A DNA stretch of 47,743 bases from NCBI GenBank assembly GCA_021821465.1, contig JAKACM010000028.1:1-47743 (forward strand), in the 5' to 3' direction. Shown here in pieces: positions 18,157-29,600 of this stretch. The notes beneath the pieces are model-generated. The model was not told the origin of the DNA, made no database searches, and was given only the letters and a program-made list of their open reading frames with translations. Position numbers and translations under genes: made by a program. The first letter of the stretch is position 1. Every line of letters begins with the position of its first letter. Origin of the DNA: Bacillota bacterium. Its GTDB lineage: Bacteria; Bacillota; Sulfobacillia; Sulfobacillales; Sulfobacillaceae.

Positions 18157-18696
18157 TCATTTCTTTCCAGTCTTGCCAACCTTTCGCAAAATGTGTTCAC
18201 CCTGGTAGCGAATACCCTTTCCTTTGTAGGGTTCGGGAGGGCGCACACTTCGAATGCGCGCTGCTACAGCGCCTACGGCCTCCTTATCATATCCCTTGAC
18301 AATAATGTTAGTAGGATTAGGAACCTCAAAATCAATCCCCGAAGGAGGTTGGATGGTCACAGGATGCGAAAATCCTACCGCCAATACCAAGTTCTGCCCT
18401 TGTTTTGACGCCCGGTATCCGACTCCTGACATCTCCAAGTAACGTTGAAATCCAGCGGAAACTCCTTCAATCATATTGGCGATCAAAGTTCGGGACAAAC
18501 CCCATTGCGCCCGGGCCTTAGGACTTTCATCCACAGGTCGCACCTGAATTTCGTTGTCCTCCATCAATAGTGTGACTTCAGGTCTCAAGGTTCGCTGGAG
18601 CTCGCCTTTGGGCCCGGCCACGCGCACTAAATGTCCATCAATATTCACATTTACGCTCCCAGGAATGGGTATCGCTCTTTTACCTATCCGTGACAT
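18157..18696 (-). CDS. rplF: 50S ribosomal protein L6
   Basis: 179 residues from the ATG at 18696, which follows AAGGAGGAG at ideal spacing; an upstream in-frame start would overlap rpsH. MSRIGKRAIPIPGSVNV and the C-terminal PEPYKGKGIRYQGE are diagnostic. L6 supports the factor-binding site at the base of the L7/L12 stalk. Confidence 0.97.
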   Translation of the reverse strand: MSRIGKRAIPIPGSVNVNIDGHLVRVAGPKGELQRTLRPEVTLLMEDNEIQVRPVDESPKARAQWGLSRTLIANMIEGVSAGFQRYLEMSGVGYRASKQGQNLVLAVGFSHPVTIQPPSGIDFEVPNPTNIIVKGYDKEAVGAVAARIRSVRPPEPYKGKGIRYQGEHILRKVGKTGKK

Positions 18697-18724
18697 GTTG
18701 GGATACTCCTCCTTGTTATCTTCC

Positions 18725-19117
18725 CTACCACACGTAGCACAGCACTTCTCCGCCGACATGGATTTCCCGGGCCTGCTTTTCGGTCATAACGCCACGTGAG
18801 GTGGACAACACCGCAATCCCTAATCCTCCAAGAACGCGAGGCAACTCATCATAGCCGGCGTACACCCTCAAACCCGGGCGGCTAATTCTCTTCAAACCGG
18901 ATATAATCCGTTGTCGATTTGCTCCATACTTTAATTGAAGCCGAATTATCCCGTGTTTCCCATTCTCCACAAACTCATAGTCACGTATGAATCCTTCTTG
19001 TTTCAAAATGTGCGCCAAAGCGCGTTTGATTTTCGAGTCCGGAACATCCACATGATCTCGGTATACCACATTTGCGTTCCGAATGCGGGTCAACATATCT
19101 GCAATGGGATCAGTCAC
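18725..19117 (-). CDS. rpsH: 30S ribosomal protein S8
   Basis: 130 residues. [19 protein letters not shown] and the C-terminal [26 protein letters not shown] are family signatures. S8 organises the 16S central domain and in E. coli represses the spc operon; no operator-like copy could be confirmed here. Confidence 0.97.
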   Translation of the reverse strand: MTDPIADMLTRIRNANVVYRDHVDVPDSKIKRALAHILKQEGFIRDYEFVENGKHGIIRLQLKYGANRQRIISGLKRISRPGLRVYAGYDELPRVLGGLGIAVLSTSRGVMTEKQAREIHVGGEVLCYVW

Positions 19118-19134
19118 TCGGATCCTCCTCTCCC

Positions 19135-19320
19135 TTACCAGCTGGCTTTGCGGACACCGGGGATTTCACCTTGGTGCGCTAACTGCCGAAAACACAGGCG
19201 GCATAGCCCAAAATCCCGAATATATCCATGGGGACGCCCACAAATCTGACAACGATGGTACTGTCGAACTTTGTACTTCGGTTTTCTTTTGGCTTTCGCA
19301 ATCAGTGACTTCTTTGCCAT
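19135..19320 (-). CDS. rpsN: 30S ribosomal protein S14, zinc-binding short type
   Basis: 61 residues, the short C+ (type Z) form. C24, C27, C40 and C43 form the zinc site within [22 protein letters not shown] second, zinc-free S14 gene is not in the window. Confidence 0.97.
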   Translation of the reverse strand: MAKKSLIAKAKRKPKYKVRQYHRCQICGRPHGYIRDFGLCRLCFRQLAHQGEIPGVRKASW

Positions 19321-19330
19321 ATAATTCCTC

Positions 19331-19888
19331 CTAGCGTTGGGCCGTAAACGGCATACCCAACAAAGTTAGCAATTCTTTGGCCTCTTCATCGGTTTCGGCA
19401 CTTGTGACAAGCGTGACGTCCATACCCCTCACTTTTTCCACTTTGTCATACTCAATTTCAGGGAAAATAATTTGCTCGCGAATCCCTAACGTATAATTTC
19501 CGCGGCCGTCAAAACCCTTGGTGGAGACCCCACGAAAATCACGGACCCGGGGCAGTGCCATAAAAAACAGCTTTTCGACAAAATCATACATCCGCTGTCC
19601 CCTAAGTGTTACTTTGACCCCAATGGGCATCCCTTCGCGAACCTTGAACGACGCAATAGACTTTTTGGCCCGGGTCACCAGAGGATGCTGTCCGGTTATT
19701 ATGGCTAACTCACTGACTGCCGCTTCCAGCAATTTTGGGTTACTGATGGAATCCCCCACGCCCATATTGATAACCACTTTAACCACTTTGGGTACAATCA
19801 TCGCATTCTTGTATTTGAACCGCTCCCGAAGTTTCGGCGCCACTTCCTTGTCGTACCTGGACCTCAGTTCCGACACCACAGCCATCAT
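19331..19888 (-). CDS. rplE: 50S ribosomal protein L5
   Basis: Up to 185 residues; two adjacent ATG codons are possible and the second (19885) has the better spacing to AGGGGG. Typical segments: [40 protein letters not shown] and [19 protein letters not shown]5 binds 5S rRNA and P-site tRNA. Confidence 0.97.
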   Translation of the reverse strand: MMAVVSELRSRYDKEVAPKLRERFKYKNAMIVPKVVKVVINMGVGDSISNPKLLEAAVSELAIITGQHPLVTRAKKSIASFKVREGMPIGVKVTLRGQRMYDFVEKLFFMALPRVRDFRGVSTKGFDGRGNYTLGIREQIIFPEIEYDKVEKVRGMDVTLVTSAETDEEAKELLTLLGMPFTAQR

Positions 19889-19913
19889 TAACCCCCTGTT
19901 CCCTCTCTTGGAC

Positions 19914-20225
19914 TCAATCGATTGCCGCCCCGCAGTGCTTGCATTGACGCACTTTCTTGCCGTTCTCCAAAAACTTATGCCCGGTTCTCGTGGGCTTTTT
20001 GCAAGCCGAACAAATCACCATGACATTGGAAACATGCAAGGGCGCTTCCATCGCGACAATCCCGCCCTGCGGATATTTTTGCGTGGGTTTTTGGTGTTTT
20101 TTGATCAAATTGACCTTTTCGACCACGACCCGACTTTCCTTAGGCAGCGATCGAATGATCTTGCCTTGCTTGCCTTTGTCCTTGCCAGCAAGAACCTTGA
20201 CCAAATCGCCTTTTTTGACGTGCAC
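19914..20225 (-). CDS. rplX: 50S ribosomal protein L24
   Basis: 103 residues. The KOW motif is at the N terminus ([20 protein letters not shown]), followed by [10 protein letters not shown] and a late CSAC/CKHC pair of cysteine doublets that could bind a metal, present in some Gram-positive L24. L24 is an early assembly initiator of the large subunit. Confidence 0.96.
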   Translation of the reverse strand: MHVKKGDLVKVLAGKDKGKQGKIIRSLPKESRVVVEKVNLIKKHQKPTQKYPQGGIVAMEAPLHVSNVMVICSACKKPTRTGHKFLENGKKVRQCKHCGAAID

Positions 20226-20279
20226 CCAAATCCCTCCTTCCCGACTTCTTGCGACTTATCCTTCCGGCCGCCTCTAAAG

Positions 20280-20651
20280 TTATAACACCTCAGGTGCAAG
20301 CGAAATGATTTTCATAAATTCGTGTTCACGCAACTCACGCGCCACCGGGCCAAAAATTCGCGTTCCACGTGGCTCCTTTTCATCGCCCCGAAGAATTACC
20401 GCAGCGTTTTCATCAAACTTGATATAAGAACCGTCAACTCGCCTGCGTCCGGTTTTTGTTCGTACGATGACGGCTTTTACCACATCACCCTTCTTGACCA
20501 CGCCCCCGGGCGTTGCCTGTTTGACGGATGCTACAATGATGTCTCCAATATTCCCGTAACGTCTGAAGGAGCCACCCAGAACCCGGATACACATAATTTC
20601 CTTAGCTCCTGTATTATCTGCCACCGCGAGCCGTGTTTGTGGTTGAATCAT
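20280..20651 (-). CDS. rplN: 50S ribosomal protein L14
   Basis: 123 residues from ATG 20651, preceded by GGAGGGAAGG; an upstream in-frame start is rejected on spacing. [18 protein letters not shown] and AVIVRTK are the L14 hallmarks. It forms an intersubunit bridge and is the docking site of silencing factor RsfS. Confidence 0.97.
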   Translation of the reverse strand: MIQPQTRLAVADNTGAKEIMCIRVLGGSFRRYGNIGDIIVASVKQATPGGVVKKGDVVKAVIVRTKTGRRRVDGSYIKFDENAAVILRGDEKEPRGTRIFGPVARELREHEFMKIISLAPEVL

Positions 20652-20719
20652 AAGCCTTCCCTCCTTTCCCAACAATTGCTCTTATGTGAGCCTTCGTCCC
20701 GAGACTCACTTAACCATGG

Positions 20720-20983
20720 CTAGCGCTCACTTCGCCGGATGATGTCAATTACACGCCATCGCTTTTCTTTGGATAATGGTCTGGTTTCTTCAATACGCAC
20801 CACATCGCCCGTCCGGCATTCGTTCTCTTCATCGTGTGCCTTGAAACGCTTGGTCCTTCGCATAGTGCGTCCGTATATAGGGTGACGCACCAACGATTCC
20901 ACGGCTACCACAACGGTTTTATTCATCTTGTCACTGACAACGGTGCCTTCCCGAACTTTTCGTTTGCCTGCTACCTGTTCCAT
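20720..20983 (-). CDS. rpsQ: 30S ribosomal protein S17
   Basis: 87 residues, OB fold. [19 protein letters not shown] and [23 protein letters not shown] cover the conserved core. A primary 16S rRNA-binding protein, encoded between rpmC and rplN. Confidence 0.97.
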   Translation of the reverse strand: MEQVAGKRKVREGTVVSDKMNKTVVVAVESLVRHPIYGRTMRRTKRFKAHDEENECRTGDVVRIEETRPLSKEKRWRVIDIIRRSER

Positions 20984-20998
20984 CTCGCTCTGCCCTCC

Positions 20999-21202
20999 CT
21001 ACTTCGCGTTTTGCTGGAGCTCTCGCTCACGGATGATTGTGTGCACCCTGGCTATATCCTTGCGCACTTGCCGAACACGCATGGGGTTCTCTAATTGGGC
21101 GGTAGCAAGCTGAAATCTCAGTCGGAAAAGCTCTTCTTTAAGCGCCCGCAATTTAGCTTCAAGTTCTTCATGGTCAAGATCCCGTATCTCTTTAGGCTTC
21201 AT
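20999..21202 (-). CDS. rpmC: 50S ribosomal protein L29
   Basis: 67 residues, two long helices: [18 protein letters not shown] and [23 protein letters not shown] 21202 is chosen over a GTG two codons upstream because of spacing to GGAGGGG. It overlaps the rplP stop by 11 bp. L29 sits at the tunnel exit near the trigger factor docking site. Confidence 0.95.
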   Translation of the reverse strand: MKPKEIRDLDHEELEAKLRALKEELFRLRFQLATAQLENPMRVRQVRKDIARVHTIIRERELQQNAK

Positions 21203-21626
21203 GCGCACTCCCCTCCGACTGTTCGCGCGTCACAAACCGCGTTCTGATTGGCAACTTATGAGCCGCTAGCCGCATCGCTTCACGAGCCACAGCTTCTGGC
21301 ACACCCGCCAGCTCGAACATGATCCGCTGCGGTTTGACAACCGCCACCCAAAATTCGACGTTGCCTTTCCCGCTACCTTGCCGCGTCTCGGCTGGTTTCT
21401 TGGTCACGGGCTTGTCGGGGAAGATAGTAATCCAGACTTGGCCTCCACGCCGGATATAACGAGTTAGGGCCACACGAGCCGCTTCAATTTGCCGATCGGT
21501 AATCCATGCCGGTTCTAAAGCCTGAAGTCCAAACTCGCCGAATACTACCCGATTGCCCCGGTGTGCCGTTCCTTTCATCCGCCCCCGATGCATTTTGCGG
21601 TACTTGGTACGCTTCGGTTGCAACAA
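21192..21626 (-). CDS. rplP: 50S ribosomal protein L16
   Basis: 144 residues, starting at TTG with GGAGG 9 nt upstream, an unusual start for L16. [21 protein letters not shown] at the N terminus and [20 protein letters not shown] are diagnostic. L16 helps to place the A-site tRNA. Confidence 0.96.
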   Translation of the reverse strand: MLQPKRTKYRKMHRGRMKGTAHRGNRVVFGEFGLQALEPAWITDRQIEAARVALTRYIRRGGQVWITIFPDKPVTKKPAETRQGSGKGNVEFWVAVVKPQRIMFELAGVPEAVAREAMRLAAHKLPIRTRFVTREQSEGSAHEA

Positions 21627-21628
21627 AT

Positions 21629-22306
21629 TTACCGACCTCCCTCTTGAGCCACGCGAACCGGTTTCTTCGCTGCGGGCAAAACCTGCCCTTTAAATATCCA
21701 GACTTTCACACCAATAATTCCGTATGTCGTCCGGGCTTCAGCGAACCCATAGTCGATGTCAGCCCGCAGAGTGTGAAGCGGAATTGATCCATCCCACGAC
21801 CATTCTCGGCGTGCGATTTCGGCTCCGCCAAGGCGCCCACTAACCATGATCTTAATTCCTTTAACGCCACTGGCCCGCATGGTTCGGGTGATAGCCTGTT
21901 TCATGGCACGCTTAAACGCGATTCGACGTTCCAACTGGCTTGCCACGTTCTCAGCGACCAACTGCGAATCAGCATCGGGGGCCTTAACCTCGAGAATATT
22001 GAGATTGACGTTCTTGGTAGTCAACTTCTCGAGATCCTTTCGTAATGCTTCGACGCCGACACCGCCCTTGCCGATAACCATCCCCGGTTTCCCGGTGTGT
22101 ACAGTAATCTTGAGCCTCTTTGCGGACCCGCGCTCAATTTCGATACGGGCAATTCCTGCCGAGTGATGCCGTTTCTTAATGAACCGCCGAATGGCCAAAT
22201 CCTCTCCCAAAAGCTGAGGGGTATCCCGACGTCCGCCATACCATTTTGAGTCCCAGTCCTTGACAATTCCGAGTCGCAGACCCTTTGGATGAATTTTTTG
22301 CCCCAT
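21629..22306 (-). CDS. rpsC: 30S ribosomal protein S3
   Basis: 225 residues. [20 protein letters not shown] at the N terminus; KH domain with [19 protein letters not shown] (GxxG loop) at about 75-93; C-terminal domain with [15 protein letters not shown]3 forms part of the mRNA entry channel and helicase activity of the 30S subunit. Confidence 0.97.
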   Translation of the reverse strand: MGQKIHPKGLRLGIVKDWDSKWYGGRRDTPQLLGEDLAIRRFIKKRHHSAGIARIEIERGSAKRLKITVHTGKPGMVIGKGGVGVEALRKDLEKLTTKNVNLNILEVKAPDADSQLVAENVASQLERRIAFKRAMKQAITRTMRASGVKGIKIMVSGRLGGAEIARREWSWDGSIPLHTLRADIDYGFAEARTTYGIIGVKVWIFKGQVLPAAKKPVRVAQEGGR

Positions 22307-22315
22307 AATTCCCTC

Positions 22316-22669
22316 CTAGATATTCTCTCTGGGCCGCAGCACGACGGAAATGTGACTTGTCCGCTTGTAGATCGAAAATGCCTGACCTCGGCTTCTGGGA
22401 TGAATTCTCTTTAGAATCGGCCCTCCATCCACCCACACCGCGTGGACATATAGCCCTTTGGGATCCATGTCGTGGTTGTGTTCCGCATTGGCCACGGCAC
22501 TGTCGAGCAGCTTCGCCACCACAACCGATGCCCGCTTGGGGGTATGTCGCAAAATAGCCCGGGCATCCCGTATATCTTTACCCCGTATCAAGTCCACAAC
22601 GATGCGCACCTTACGGGGCGCAATGCGAACATGGCGCACATGGGCACGAGCCTCCGCTAAGTCTGCCAT
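22316..22669 (-). CDS. rplV: 50S ribosomal protein L22
   Basis: 117 residues. [20 protein letters not shown] and the extended beta-hairpin with [20 protein letters not shown], which lines the exit tunnel where macrolide resistance changes map; no deletion in the loop is apparent. Confidence 0.97.
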   Translation of the reverse strand: MADLAEARAHVRHVRIAPRKVRIVVDLIRGKDIRDARAILRHTPKRASVVVAKLLDSAVANAEHNHDMDPKGLYVHAVWVDGGPILKRIHPRSRGQAFSIYKRTSHISVVLRPRENI

Positions 22670-22684
22670 ATAGATGCCATCTCC

Positions 22685-22969
22685 TTATTTCAGAGCCGTG
22701 GACCGCTCAGTTTTATTCCCGTGACCTTTAAAGGTTCGAGTTGGCGCAAATTCGCCGAGCTTGTGTCCCACCATCTCTTCACTAATGTAAATTGGCACGT
22801 GCCGTCTACCGTCATGGATGGCAATCGTGTGACCAACCATGTCCGGAACGACAGTACTTGCGCGAGCCCAAGTCTTAATCACTCGCTTTTCCTTCTTCGT
22901 ATTCATGGCCTCTACTTTTTTCATCAGTTTGACATCTACGTATGGGCCTTTTTTAGTCGACCGACTCAT
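22685..22969 (-). CDS. rpsS: 30S ribosomal protein S19
   Basis: 94 residues, standard length. [19 protein letters not shown] and [20 protein letters not shown] are the family signatures. S19 pairs with S13 in the 30S head. Confidence 0.97.
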   Translation of the reverse strand: MSRSTKKGPYVDVKLMKKVEAMNTKKEKRVIKTWARASTVVPDMVGHTIAIHDGRRHVPIYISEEMVGHKLGEFAPTRTFKGHGNKTERSTALK

Positions 22970-22972
22970 TTG

Positions 22973-23809
22973 CTACCTCCCTGCTTTTCGTCCTCGGACT
23001 ATCATTCGGTCTGACGGCTTGCGCTTCTTTCGTGTCTTCTTCCCCAGGGCAGGCTTTCCCCAAGGTGTCATCGGATGTTTGTGTCCAACCGGAGCCTTTC
23101 CCTCACCGCCGCCATGGGGGTGATCCACCGGGTTCATCGCACTGCCCCGCACAGTCGGCCTCCATCCCATATGGCGCTTACGCCCGGCCTTTCCCAATAC
23201 AATATTTTCGTGTTCCACATTTCCGACCTGGCCAATCGTGGCCCGGGAACTGACAGGCACTCTCCTCAGTTCTCCCGATGGAAGCCTCAATAGGGCATGT
23301 TTCCCTTCCTTGGCTGCTAGTTGGGCCGAAGTTCCAGCGGAACGAGCCAACTGCGCACCCTTTCCGGGAGTTAGTTCCACATTGTGCACCACAGTTCCCA
23401 CCGGCACATCCTGCAGCTTTAACGCATTACCCGGCTTAATGTCTGCCGTAGGGCCGGACATCACACTGTCCCCAACTTTAAGCCCTACCGGTGCCAAAAT
23501 GTAGGCCATCGTATTGTCTTGGTATTTTAACAACGCAATTCGGGCGGTGCGAAACGGATCATATTCTATAGCCTCGACCGTGGCCAAAATACCTTCCTTG
23601 GTACGTTTAAAATCAATTTTCCGATAGAGCCGCTTGGTACCGCCGCCGCGGTGACGAGTTGTAATACGCCCGTAGTTGTTTCGGCCGGCTTTGCGGTGTC
23701 TTCCTTCCACTAAACTCTTTTCGGGTTCGGTTTTGGTAATCTCCTCATACGTCGACTGTGTCATATGTCGCACCCCGGGAGACGTTGGTTTCATTTTTCG
23801 TACTGCCAC
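22973..23809 (-). CDS. rplB: 50S ribosomal protein L2
   Basis: 278 residues from GTG 23809, preceded by GGAGG at 7 nt; a TTG two codons earlier is too close to the ribosome site. [17 protein letters not shown] begins the protein; the C-terminal [20 protein letters not shown] carries the histidine important for peptidyl transferase. Confidence 0.97.
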   Translation of the reverse strand: MAVRKMKPTSPGVRHMTQSTYEEITKTEPEKSLVEGRHRKAGRNNYGRITTRHRGGGTKRLYRKIDFKRTKEGILATVEAIEYDPFRTARIALLKYQDNTMAYILAPVGLKVGDSVMSGPTADIKPGNALKLQDVPVGTVVHNVELTPGKGAQLARSAGTSAQLAAKEGKHALLRLPSGELRRVPVSSRATIGQVGNVEHENIVLGKAGRKRHMGWRPTVRGSAMNPVDHPHGGGEGKAPVGHKHPMTPWGKPALGKKTRKKRKPSDRMIVRGRKAGR

Positions 23810-23828
23810 GTGCAAGCCTCCTTCAATG

Positions 23829-24116
23829 TCAGATACTTTCCAGGATGTCGATGCTGTCCCCGGGTGCTAACGTTACCACAGCTTTCTTACGCCGGGCCGT
23901 GTGCCCGATAATCGTACCGCGACGTTTTTCCTTGCTGGGACGCCACAATGTATTGACTTTGACCACATGCACCTTAAAGATTTCTTCAACCGCATGACGT
24001 ATCTCAACTTTGTTCGCCTTGGGGGAGACTTCAAAGGTGTACTTGTTCAAGGTCATTTGGTCAGTGCTTTCTTCCGTGACAATGGGGCGGATGATAATGT
24101 CGTATGCTGTTTTCAT
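23829..24116 (-). CDS. rplW: 50S ribosomal protein L23
   Basis: 95 residues. [19 protein letters not shown] and [21 protein letters not shown] fit L23, the main chaperone and SRP docking protein at the tunnel exit. Its ATG overlaps the rplD stop (ATGA). Confidence 0.97.
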   Translation of the reverse strand: MKTAYDIIIRPIVTEESTDQMTLNKYTFEVSPKANKVEIRHAVEEIFKVHVVKVNTLWRPSKEKRRGTIIGHTARRKKAVVTLAPGDSIDILESI

Positions 24117-24739
24117 CGGCCAAACACCTCTTCCACACGCGCTATTGCATCTGCGTCCAATACGATCTGATGATAACGTAGCAGGCTATAGGCGTTTAGA
24201 TTATCTGTGGTGATGGTGTGTACCTTGGCAAAATTCCTGGATGCTCGTTTCCAGTTCTCATTGGGGCGAGCCGTGATAAAGAGCACGTTTCGGCCCAATC
24301 CCAACGTATCAAGAGCCTTTAACACATGTTTGGTCTTGACTTCCGGAACCATTAGCTCCTTAACCACTCGCAACTCATCTGCCGCCAGTTTTGCACTGAG
24401 AGCCTGTCTGAGCGCAGCACGACGCATTTTACGAGGAAAATTCAAAGAATAATCACGAGGATGAGGTCCGAACACCACTCCTCCATGGCGCCAATGCGGG
24501 GCTCGGGTTGTTCCGGCCCGAGCCCGACCGGTTCCCTTTTGCCGCCATGGCTTACGTCCACCGCCGCGCACTTGCGAACGAGTTTTAGTATCCGCTCTAC
24601 CAGAACGTTGATTGGCCTCAAAGCTCACAATCGCCTGGTGAAGCAACGCATGATTTATGGGAACAGCAAAGACCGAATCGGAAAGTTGCAACTCACCGGC
24701 AACCTGGCCTTCCATGTCGTATATATTCACGGTTGGCAT
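24113..24739 (-). CDS. rplD: 50S ribosomal protein L4
   Basis: 208 residues. The tunnel-lining loop RSQVRGGGRKPWRQKGTGRA is typical and intact. In E. coli L4 represses the S10 operon; no S10 leader is evident here because rpsJ lies only 18 bp from tuf. Confidence 0.97.
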   Translation of the reverse strand: MPTVNIYDMEGQVAGELQLSDSVFAVPINHALLHQAIVSFEANQRSGRADTKTRSQVRGGGRKPWRQKGTGRARAGTTRAPHWRHGGVVFGPHPRDYSLNFPRKMRRAALRQALSAKLAADELRVVKELMVPEVKTKHVLKALDTLGLGRNVLFITARPNENWKRASRNFAKVHTITTDNLNAYSLLRYHQIVLDADAIARVEEVFGR

Positions 24740-24742
24740 GCC

Positions 24743-25393
24743 TTACACCGCCCCCTTCCGATTTCTCACCGAGTCTCGCACCATCACCAGGGATCCCCGT
24801 GGACCCGGAACTGCACCTCGCACGAGTAACAGGTTGCGCTCTACATCCACCCGTTCAACCCTTAGTCGCAATGTGGTCACACGAGAGTGACCTTTATGTC
24901 CTGGCATTTTGCGGCCCGGATGGACACGGCCTCCGCCTCCGGATGTGCGTGCCCCCAGTGAACCCACTCGTCGATGATACTTTGAGCCATGTGTTGTTGG
25001 TCCCCGGCGAAATCCCCAACGCTTGATTACCCCCGCAAACCCCTTACCTTTACTGGTTCCGGTCACATCGACAATGTCACCCGCGCTGAATGCGTCCTCA
25101 ACCCGAAGTTCCGAGCCAGGTTGCAGATCCAAGGCCCCCGGCAAACGAAACTCGCGCACATGTCGTACCGGCTCTACCCCAATTTTTTCGAAGTCCTTCA
25201 ACTGAGGACGTGCAACCTTGTGCGGTTTGATGAATCCCATACCCATTTGCACGGCCTCATATCCGTCCTTATCCATCGTTCTAAGCTTCAGCACCTTATT
25301 AGGCTCCGTATGAATTACGGTGACAGGAACAGCACGGCCTTCATCGTCAAACACCTGGGTCATGCCCACCTTAATACCAATAATCCCTTTCAT
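24743..25393 (-). CDS. rplC: 50S ribosomal protein L3
   Basis: 216 residues. MKGIIGIKVGMTQVFDDEG, DVTGTSKGKGFAGVIKRWGF and GSLGARTSGGGGRVHPGRKM are diagnostic; the last covers the loop that reaches the peptidyl transferase centre. Confidence 0.97.
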   Translation of the reverse strand: MKGIIGIKVGMTQVFDDEGRAVPVTVIHTEPNKVLKLRTMDKDGYEAVQMGMGFIKPHKVARPQLKDFEKIGVEPVRHVREFRLPGALDLQPGSELRVEDAFSAGDIVDVTGTSKGKGFAGVIKRWGFRRGPTTHGSKYHRRVGSLGARTSGGGGRVHPGRKMPGHKGHSRVTTLRLRVERVDVERNLLLVRGAVPGPRGSLVMVRDSVRNRKGAV

Positions 25394-25406
25394 ATTTTCC
25401 TCCCGC

Positions 25407-25715
25407 CTACATCTTTATCTCGACATCCACTCCGGCCGGGAGATCCAGACGCATAAGCGCGTTCACCGTTTTTTGGCTCGGGTCCATGATGTCAATTAAA
25501 CGCTTGTGAATACGCCGCTCAAACTGTTCACGAATGTCTTTCTCCCCGTTTGGTGCAGTAAGAACGGTATACACTTTTTTCTCGGTAGGCAGCGGTACCG
25601 GACCGGAGACTGCGGCGCCGTTGCGCCGCGCCGTCTCTACTATTGTTGCTGCGGATTTATCGACAACCTCATAATCGTAACCCTTTAACCGTATCCTGAT
25701 TTTTTGCTGGCTCAA
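25407..25715 (-). CDS. rpsJ: 30S ribosomal protein S10 (NusE)
   Basis: 102 residues. [17 protein letters not shown] and [20 protein letters not shown] fit S10, which also acts as NusE in antitermination with NusB and links transcription to translation through NusG. Confidence 0.97.
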   Translation of the reverse strand: MSQQKIRIRLKGYDYEVVDKSAATIVETARRNGAAVSGPVPLPTEKKVYTVLTAPNGEKDIREQFERRIHKRLIDIMDPSQKTVNALMRLDLPAGVDVEIKM

Positions 25716-25733
25716 TGCTAGTTCCCCCTTGCC

Positions 25734-26936
25734 TTATGCCAGTATTTGGGTCACTACGCCAGCGCCCACAGTACGGCCCCCTTCGCGAATCGCGAAGCGA
25801 AGACCTTCTTCCATAGCAATCGGTGCAATCAGTTCCACTTCCATCTGAATGTTGTCTCCCGGCATCACCATTTCTACACCTTCCGGCAATTTGACGACAC
25901 CCGTAACATCCGTGGTACGGAAATAAAATTGGGGCCTATATCCGTTGAAAAACGGTGTGTGCCGTCCTCCCTCTTCTTTGGTCAGCACATACACCTCGGA
26001 TTTATACTTGGTGTGAGGATGAATACTACCGGGCTTTGCCAGCACCTGGCCCCGTTCCACTTCTTCCTTGTCAACCCCTCGCAACAAACACCCGATGTTG
26101 TCGCCAGCGACGGCTTGATCCAGTGTCTTCCGAAACATTTCCACACCTGTTACCACGGTCTTTTTTGCCGTTTCCACCAACCCGACAATTTCTACTTCTT
26201 CACCCACCTTGACGGTGCCTCGCTCAACACGTCCTGTTACCACAGTACCGCGACCCGTAATGGACATCGTGTCCTCAACCGGCATCAAGAACGGTCGGTT
26301 GATGTCCCGTTCCGGAGTGGGAATATAGTCATCCACGGCGTCCATCAAATCCCAAATCTTTCCACACCACTCACAATCGCGCTTGCCACAACCACACTCG
26401 AGTGCTTTCAGAGCCGATCCCGCCACGACCGGAATGTCGTCACCGGGAAATTCGTAGCTGCTAAGAAGTTCACGAACCTCAATCTCAACCAACTCCATTA
26501 ACTCGGGATCATCCACCATATCACTCTTGTTCAAAAACACGACAATATTGGGGACCCCCACCTGCCTTGCCAAGACAATGTGCTCCCGTGTCTGCGGCAT
26601 GGGACCATCTGCGGCGGACACCACTAAAATAGCACCGTCCATCTGGGCTGCACCGGTGATCATGTTCTTGACATAGTCGGCATGTCCCGGACAGTCAACG
26701 TGAGCATAATGCCGTTTGTCGGTCTCATACTCAACGTGAGCCGTAGCAATGGTAATTCCCCGCTCGCGTTCTTCGGGAGCTCGGTCAATTTGATCATACG
26801 CAGTAAATTGAGCCTGACCTAATGTTGACAAGACACGGGTAATTGCTGCGGTCAAGGTTGTCTTACCATGGTCAACGTGACCGATTGTGCCCACGTTAAC
26901 GTGAGGCTTTGTTCGCTCGTACTTCTTTTTCGCCAT
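25734..26936 (-). CDS. tuf: elongation factor Tu
   Basis: 400 residues. GTPase delivering aminoacyl-tRNA. G1 GHVDHGKT at 19-26, switch I RGITI at 59-63, G3 DCPGH at 81-85, G4 NKSD at 136-139, SAL at 174-176. Right after G5 an insertion carries C181, C183, C188 and C191 ([14 protein letters not shown]), a possible zinc knuckle absent from E. coli and B. subtilis EF-Tu. Domains II and III are ordinary. Ribosome site AGGAGG-like upstream; located between fusA and rpsJ. Confidence 0.98.
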   Translation of the reverse strand: MAKKKYERTKPHVNVGTIGHVDHGKTTLTAAITRVLSTLGQAQFTAYDQIDRAPEERERGITIATAHVEYETDKRHYAHVDCPGHADYVKNMITGAAQMDGAILVVSAADGPMPQTREHIVLARQVGVPNIVVFLNKSDMVDDPELMELVEIEVRELLSSYEFPGDDIPVVAGSALKALECGCGKRDCEWCGKIWDLMDAVDDYIPTPERDINRPFLMPVEDTMSITGRGTVVTGRVERGTVKVGEEVEIVGLVETAKKTVVTGVEMFRKTLDQAVAGDNIGCLLRGVDKEEVERGQVLAKPGSIHPHTKYKSEVYVLTKEEGGRHTPFFNGYRPQFYFRTTDVTGVVKLPEGVEMVMPGDNIQMEVELIAPIAMEEGLRFAIREGGRTVGAGVVTQILA

Positions 26937-26976
26937 TTCTTAAATCCTCCTTGATTTATCTAAGTTGGCCGGCGAC

Positions 26977-29052
26977 TTAGTGCCGAGCCTTAATAACCTG
27001 TTCAGTAACATGTTTGGGCGCGTCCTCATAATGAGAGAACTGCATGGTATATGTGCCCCGTCCTTGGGAACGGGACCGCAAGTCTGTCGCATAACCAAAC
27101 ATTTCAGCCAATGGAACAAAGCCGTGAATAGCTTGTACGCCACCTGGACGCGGTTCCATTCCTTCGATTCGTCCTCGGCGGGCGTTAAGATCGCCTATGA
27201 CATCACCCATATAGTCATCCGGTACCAGAACCTCAACCGCCATGATTGGCTCCAACAACACGGGATTCGCCTTTTGTGCCGCCGACTTGAATCCCATTGA
27301 CCCTGCTATCTTGAAAGCCATCTCACTGGAATCGACTTCGTGGTAAGATCCGTCAAATAGTGTAACACGAACATCCAGTACAGGATAATCGGCCAATACC
27401 CCGGTCTCCATAGCTTCTTTTACACCGGATTCGACCGCAGGAATGTATTCACGGGGCACCACACCACCCACAATCTTGTTCACAAATTCAAAGCCTTGGC
27501 CGGCTTCCAAGGGTTCGACTCTTATCCAAACATGGCCATACTGCCCACGGCCACCACTCTGACGAATGAATTTTCCTTCGGCTTCGACAGTCTTGCGCAA
27601 GGTTTCTTTGTATGCAACTTGTGGTTTGCCCACGTTGGCCTGTACTTTGAATTCTCGCAGAAGACGGTCCACAATGATCTCCAAGTGTAATTCTCCCATA
27701 CCTTCGATAATCGTCTGCCCTGTGTCCTTGTCTGTAAACATCCTAAAGGTGGGATCTTCCTCGGCAAGTTTCGACAGGGCTGTACCCATCTTGTCCTGGT
27801 CGGCTTTTGTCTTAGGTTCGATGGCTACAGAAATGACAGGTTCGGGAAATATCATGGATTCGAGCAAAATCGGTTGTTGTTCATCGCTTAGGGTGTCCCC
27901 CGTGGTCGTATCTTTCAGGCCAACGGCCGCCGCAATATCTCCGGCATACACCGTGTTGATTTCTTCCCGATGATTGGCATGCATCTGCAAGATACGCCCT
28001 ATACGTTCTCTTCGGCCCTTGGTGACATTATAGACATATGAGCCCGAAGAGAGGGTACCGGAATAAACGCGGAAGAAAGCCAGCTTGCCGACAAACGGAT
28101 CAGACATGATCTTAAACGCCAAACCCGAAAACGGCGTGCTGTCCGACACGTCACGAGAATCCGGTTCACCAGTGACAGGATCATGTCCCAGCACTGCACC
28201 CACATCCAACGGAGAAGGAAGATAGTCAACCACAGCGTCCAAAAGGGGTTGAACCCCTTTATTCCGATAGGACGATCCACACAGAACCGGTACCAGTTGA
28301 CTCCGCACCGTACCTTCACGCAGGGCCGTTCGAATTTCATCCTCGGTTAGGTTTTCACCTTCGAGATATTTTTCCATCAACACATCATCGATGTCAGCTA
28401 CCGCCTCCAATAAGATCCGGCGGTGTTCCGCACTAATTTCTTGCCATTCTTCCGGGATATCGACATATTCTCCGCGCGTTCCTAACTCATCTTCATAAAG
28501 ATAGGCTTGCATCTTTACGAGGTCGATGATGCCTTTAAACTGGTCTTCACTGCCCCATGGCCATTGCACCGCAACAGGGTTAGCACCCAGTCGAGTGTGG
28601 ATTTGCTTTACGGTATTGCTGAAATCTGCCCCGACTATATCCATCTTGTTAACATAAGCAATCCGCGGAACATGATATTTGTCGGCCTGACGCCAAACCG
28701 TTTCTGACTGCGGCTCGACGCCACCTTTAGCGTCAAAAACAGCAATAGCTCCATCCAAGACTCGCAAGGAACGCTCTACTTCCACTGTGAAGTCCACGTG
28801 GCCGGGCGTGTCAATAATATTGATCCGATAGTCGCGCCATGTGGCTGTGGTAGCAGCGGAGGTTATCGTGATACCTCGCTCTTGTTCTTGCACCATCCAG
28901 TCCATCGTGGCCGTTCCCTCATGAACCTCACCGATCTTATAGGTTCGATGGGTATAGAACAAAATGCGTTCGGTTGTGGTGGTTTTCCCCGCATCAATGT
29001 GGGCCATGATCCCGATGTTTCGGGTTCGCTCTAAAGGAAACGCTCGAGCCAT
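26977..29052 (-). CDS. fusA: elongation factor G
   Basis: 691 residues. Translocase GTPase: G1 AHIDAGKT at 17-24, G3 DTPGH at 81-85, G4 NKMD at 135-138. Domain IV is present ([35 protein letters not shown]), as is the C-terminal [20 protein letters not shown] region of domain V. Full length, no sign of the ribosome-recycling-only paralogue. Confidence 0.98.
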   Translation of the reverse strand: MARAFPLERTRNIGIMAHIDAGKTTTTERILFYTHRTYKIGEVHEGTATMDWMVQEQERGITITSAATTATWRDYRINIIDTPGHVDFTVEVERSLRVLDGAIAVFDAKGGVEPQSETVWRQADKYHVPRIAYVNKMDIVGADFSNTVKQIHTRLGANPVAVQWPWGSEDQFKGIIDLVKMQAYLYEDELGTRGEYVDIPEEWQEISAEHRRILLEAVADIDDVLMEKYLEGENLTEDEIRTALREGTVRSQLVPVLCGSSYRNKGVQPLLDAVVDYLPSPLDVGAVLGHDPVTGEPDSRDVSDSTPFSGLAFKIMSDPFVGKLAFFRVYSGTLSSGSYVYNVTKGRRERIGRILQMHANHREEINTVYAGDIAAAVGLKDTTTGDTLSDEQQPILLESMIFPEPVISVAIEPKTKADQDKMGTALSKLAEEDPTFRMFTDKDTGQTIIEGMGELHLEIIVDRLLREFKVQANVGKPQVAYKETLRKTVEAEGKFIRQSGGRGQYGHVWIRVEPLEAGQGFEFVNKIVGGVVPREYIPAVESGVKEAMETGVLADYPVLDVRVTLFDGSYHEVDSSEMAFKIAGSMGFKSAAQKANPVLLEPIMAVEVLVPDDYMGDVIGDLNARRGRIEGMEPRPGGVQAIHGFVPLAEMFGYATDLRSRSQGRGTYTMQFSHYEDAPKHVTEQVIKARH

Positions 29053-29104
29053 AACTGGGAAACTCCCTTCTTACCTGACTGTCCTTCAAAAGACCGCAAG
29101 CAGT

Positions 29105-29575
29105 TTACCAACGATAATGCGCAAAAGCTTTGTTTGATTCCGCCATGCGGTGGGTTTCATCCCGTTTTTTCACAGCGCCGCCACTGTTTTGAAAAGCATC
29201 TAAAATTTCATTGGCCAATCGCTCTTCCATCGTGCGTTCATGCCGAGCTCTCGCGAATTGAACTAACCAACGAATAGCCAAAGACATACGCCTTTGAGGC
29301 CGTACTTCTATAGGCACTTGATAAGTGGCTCCCCCTACCCTCCGAGGTCTTACCTCTAAGAGAGGCGTCACATTTTTTATAGCCCCGTCAAATACTTCCA
29401 TAACATCTTTTTGACTCTTTTCGCCAACAATATCCAAGGCACGATACACTATGTGTTCGGCTAAACTTTTTTTCCCGCTCCTCATCACCTTATTAATCAG
29501 TGCAGCGATCTGCGGACTGTTGTACACGGCATCCGGTGTCAACTCGCGCACTCCGGCGGCCCCACGTCTGGGCAT
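29105..29575 (-). CDS. rpsG: 30S ribosomal protein S7
   Basis: 156 residues, standard. [20 protein letters not shown] and KVRPR-like rRNA-binding segment [18 protein letters not shown] are diagnostic. S7 nucleates the 30S head. Confidence 0.97.
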   Translation of the reverse strand: MPRRGAAGVRELTPDAVYNSPQIAALINKVMRSGKKSLAEHIVYRALDIVGEKSQKDVMEVFDGAIKNVTPLLEVRPRRVGGATYQVPIEVRPQRRMSLAIRWLVQFARARHERTMEERLANEILDAFQNSGGAVKKRDETHRMAESNKAFAHYRW

Positions 29576-29600
29576 GGTTTCCCTCCCTTTCTCTCCTTAC

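Noticed and set aside
19518-20285. 255-codon plus-strand frame antisense to rplE and rplX
   Set aside because: Mirrors the conserved ribosomal genes on the other strand; no ribosome site or domain.
25746-26501. 251-codon plus-strand frame antisense to tuf
   Set aside because: Shadow of the conserved EF-Tu coding sequence.
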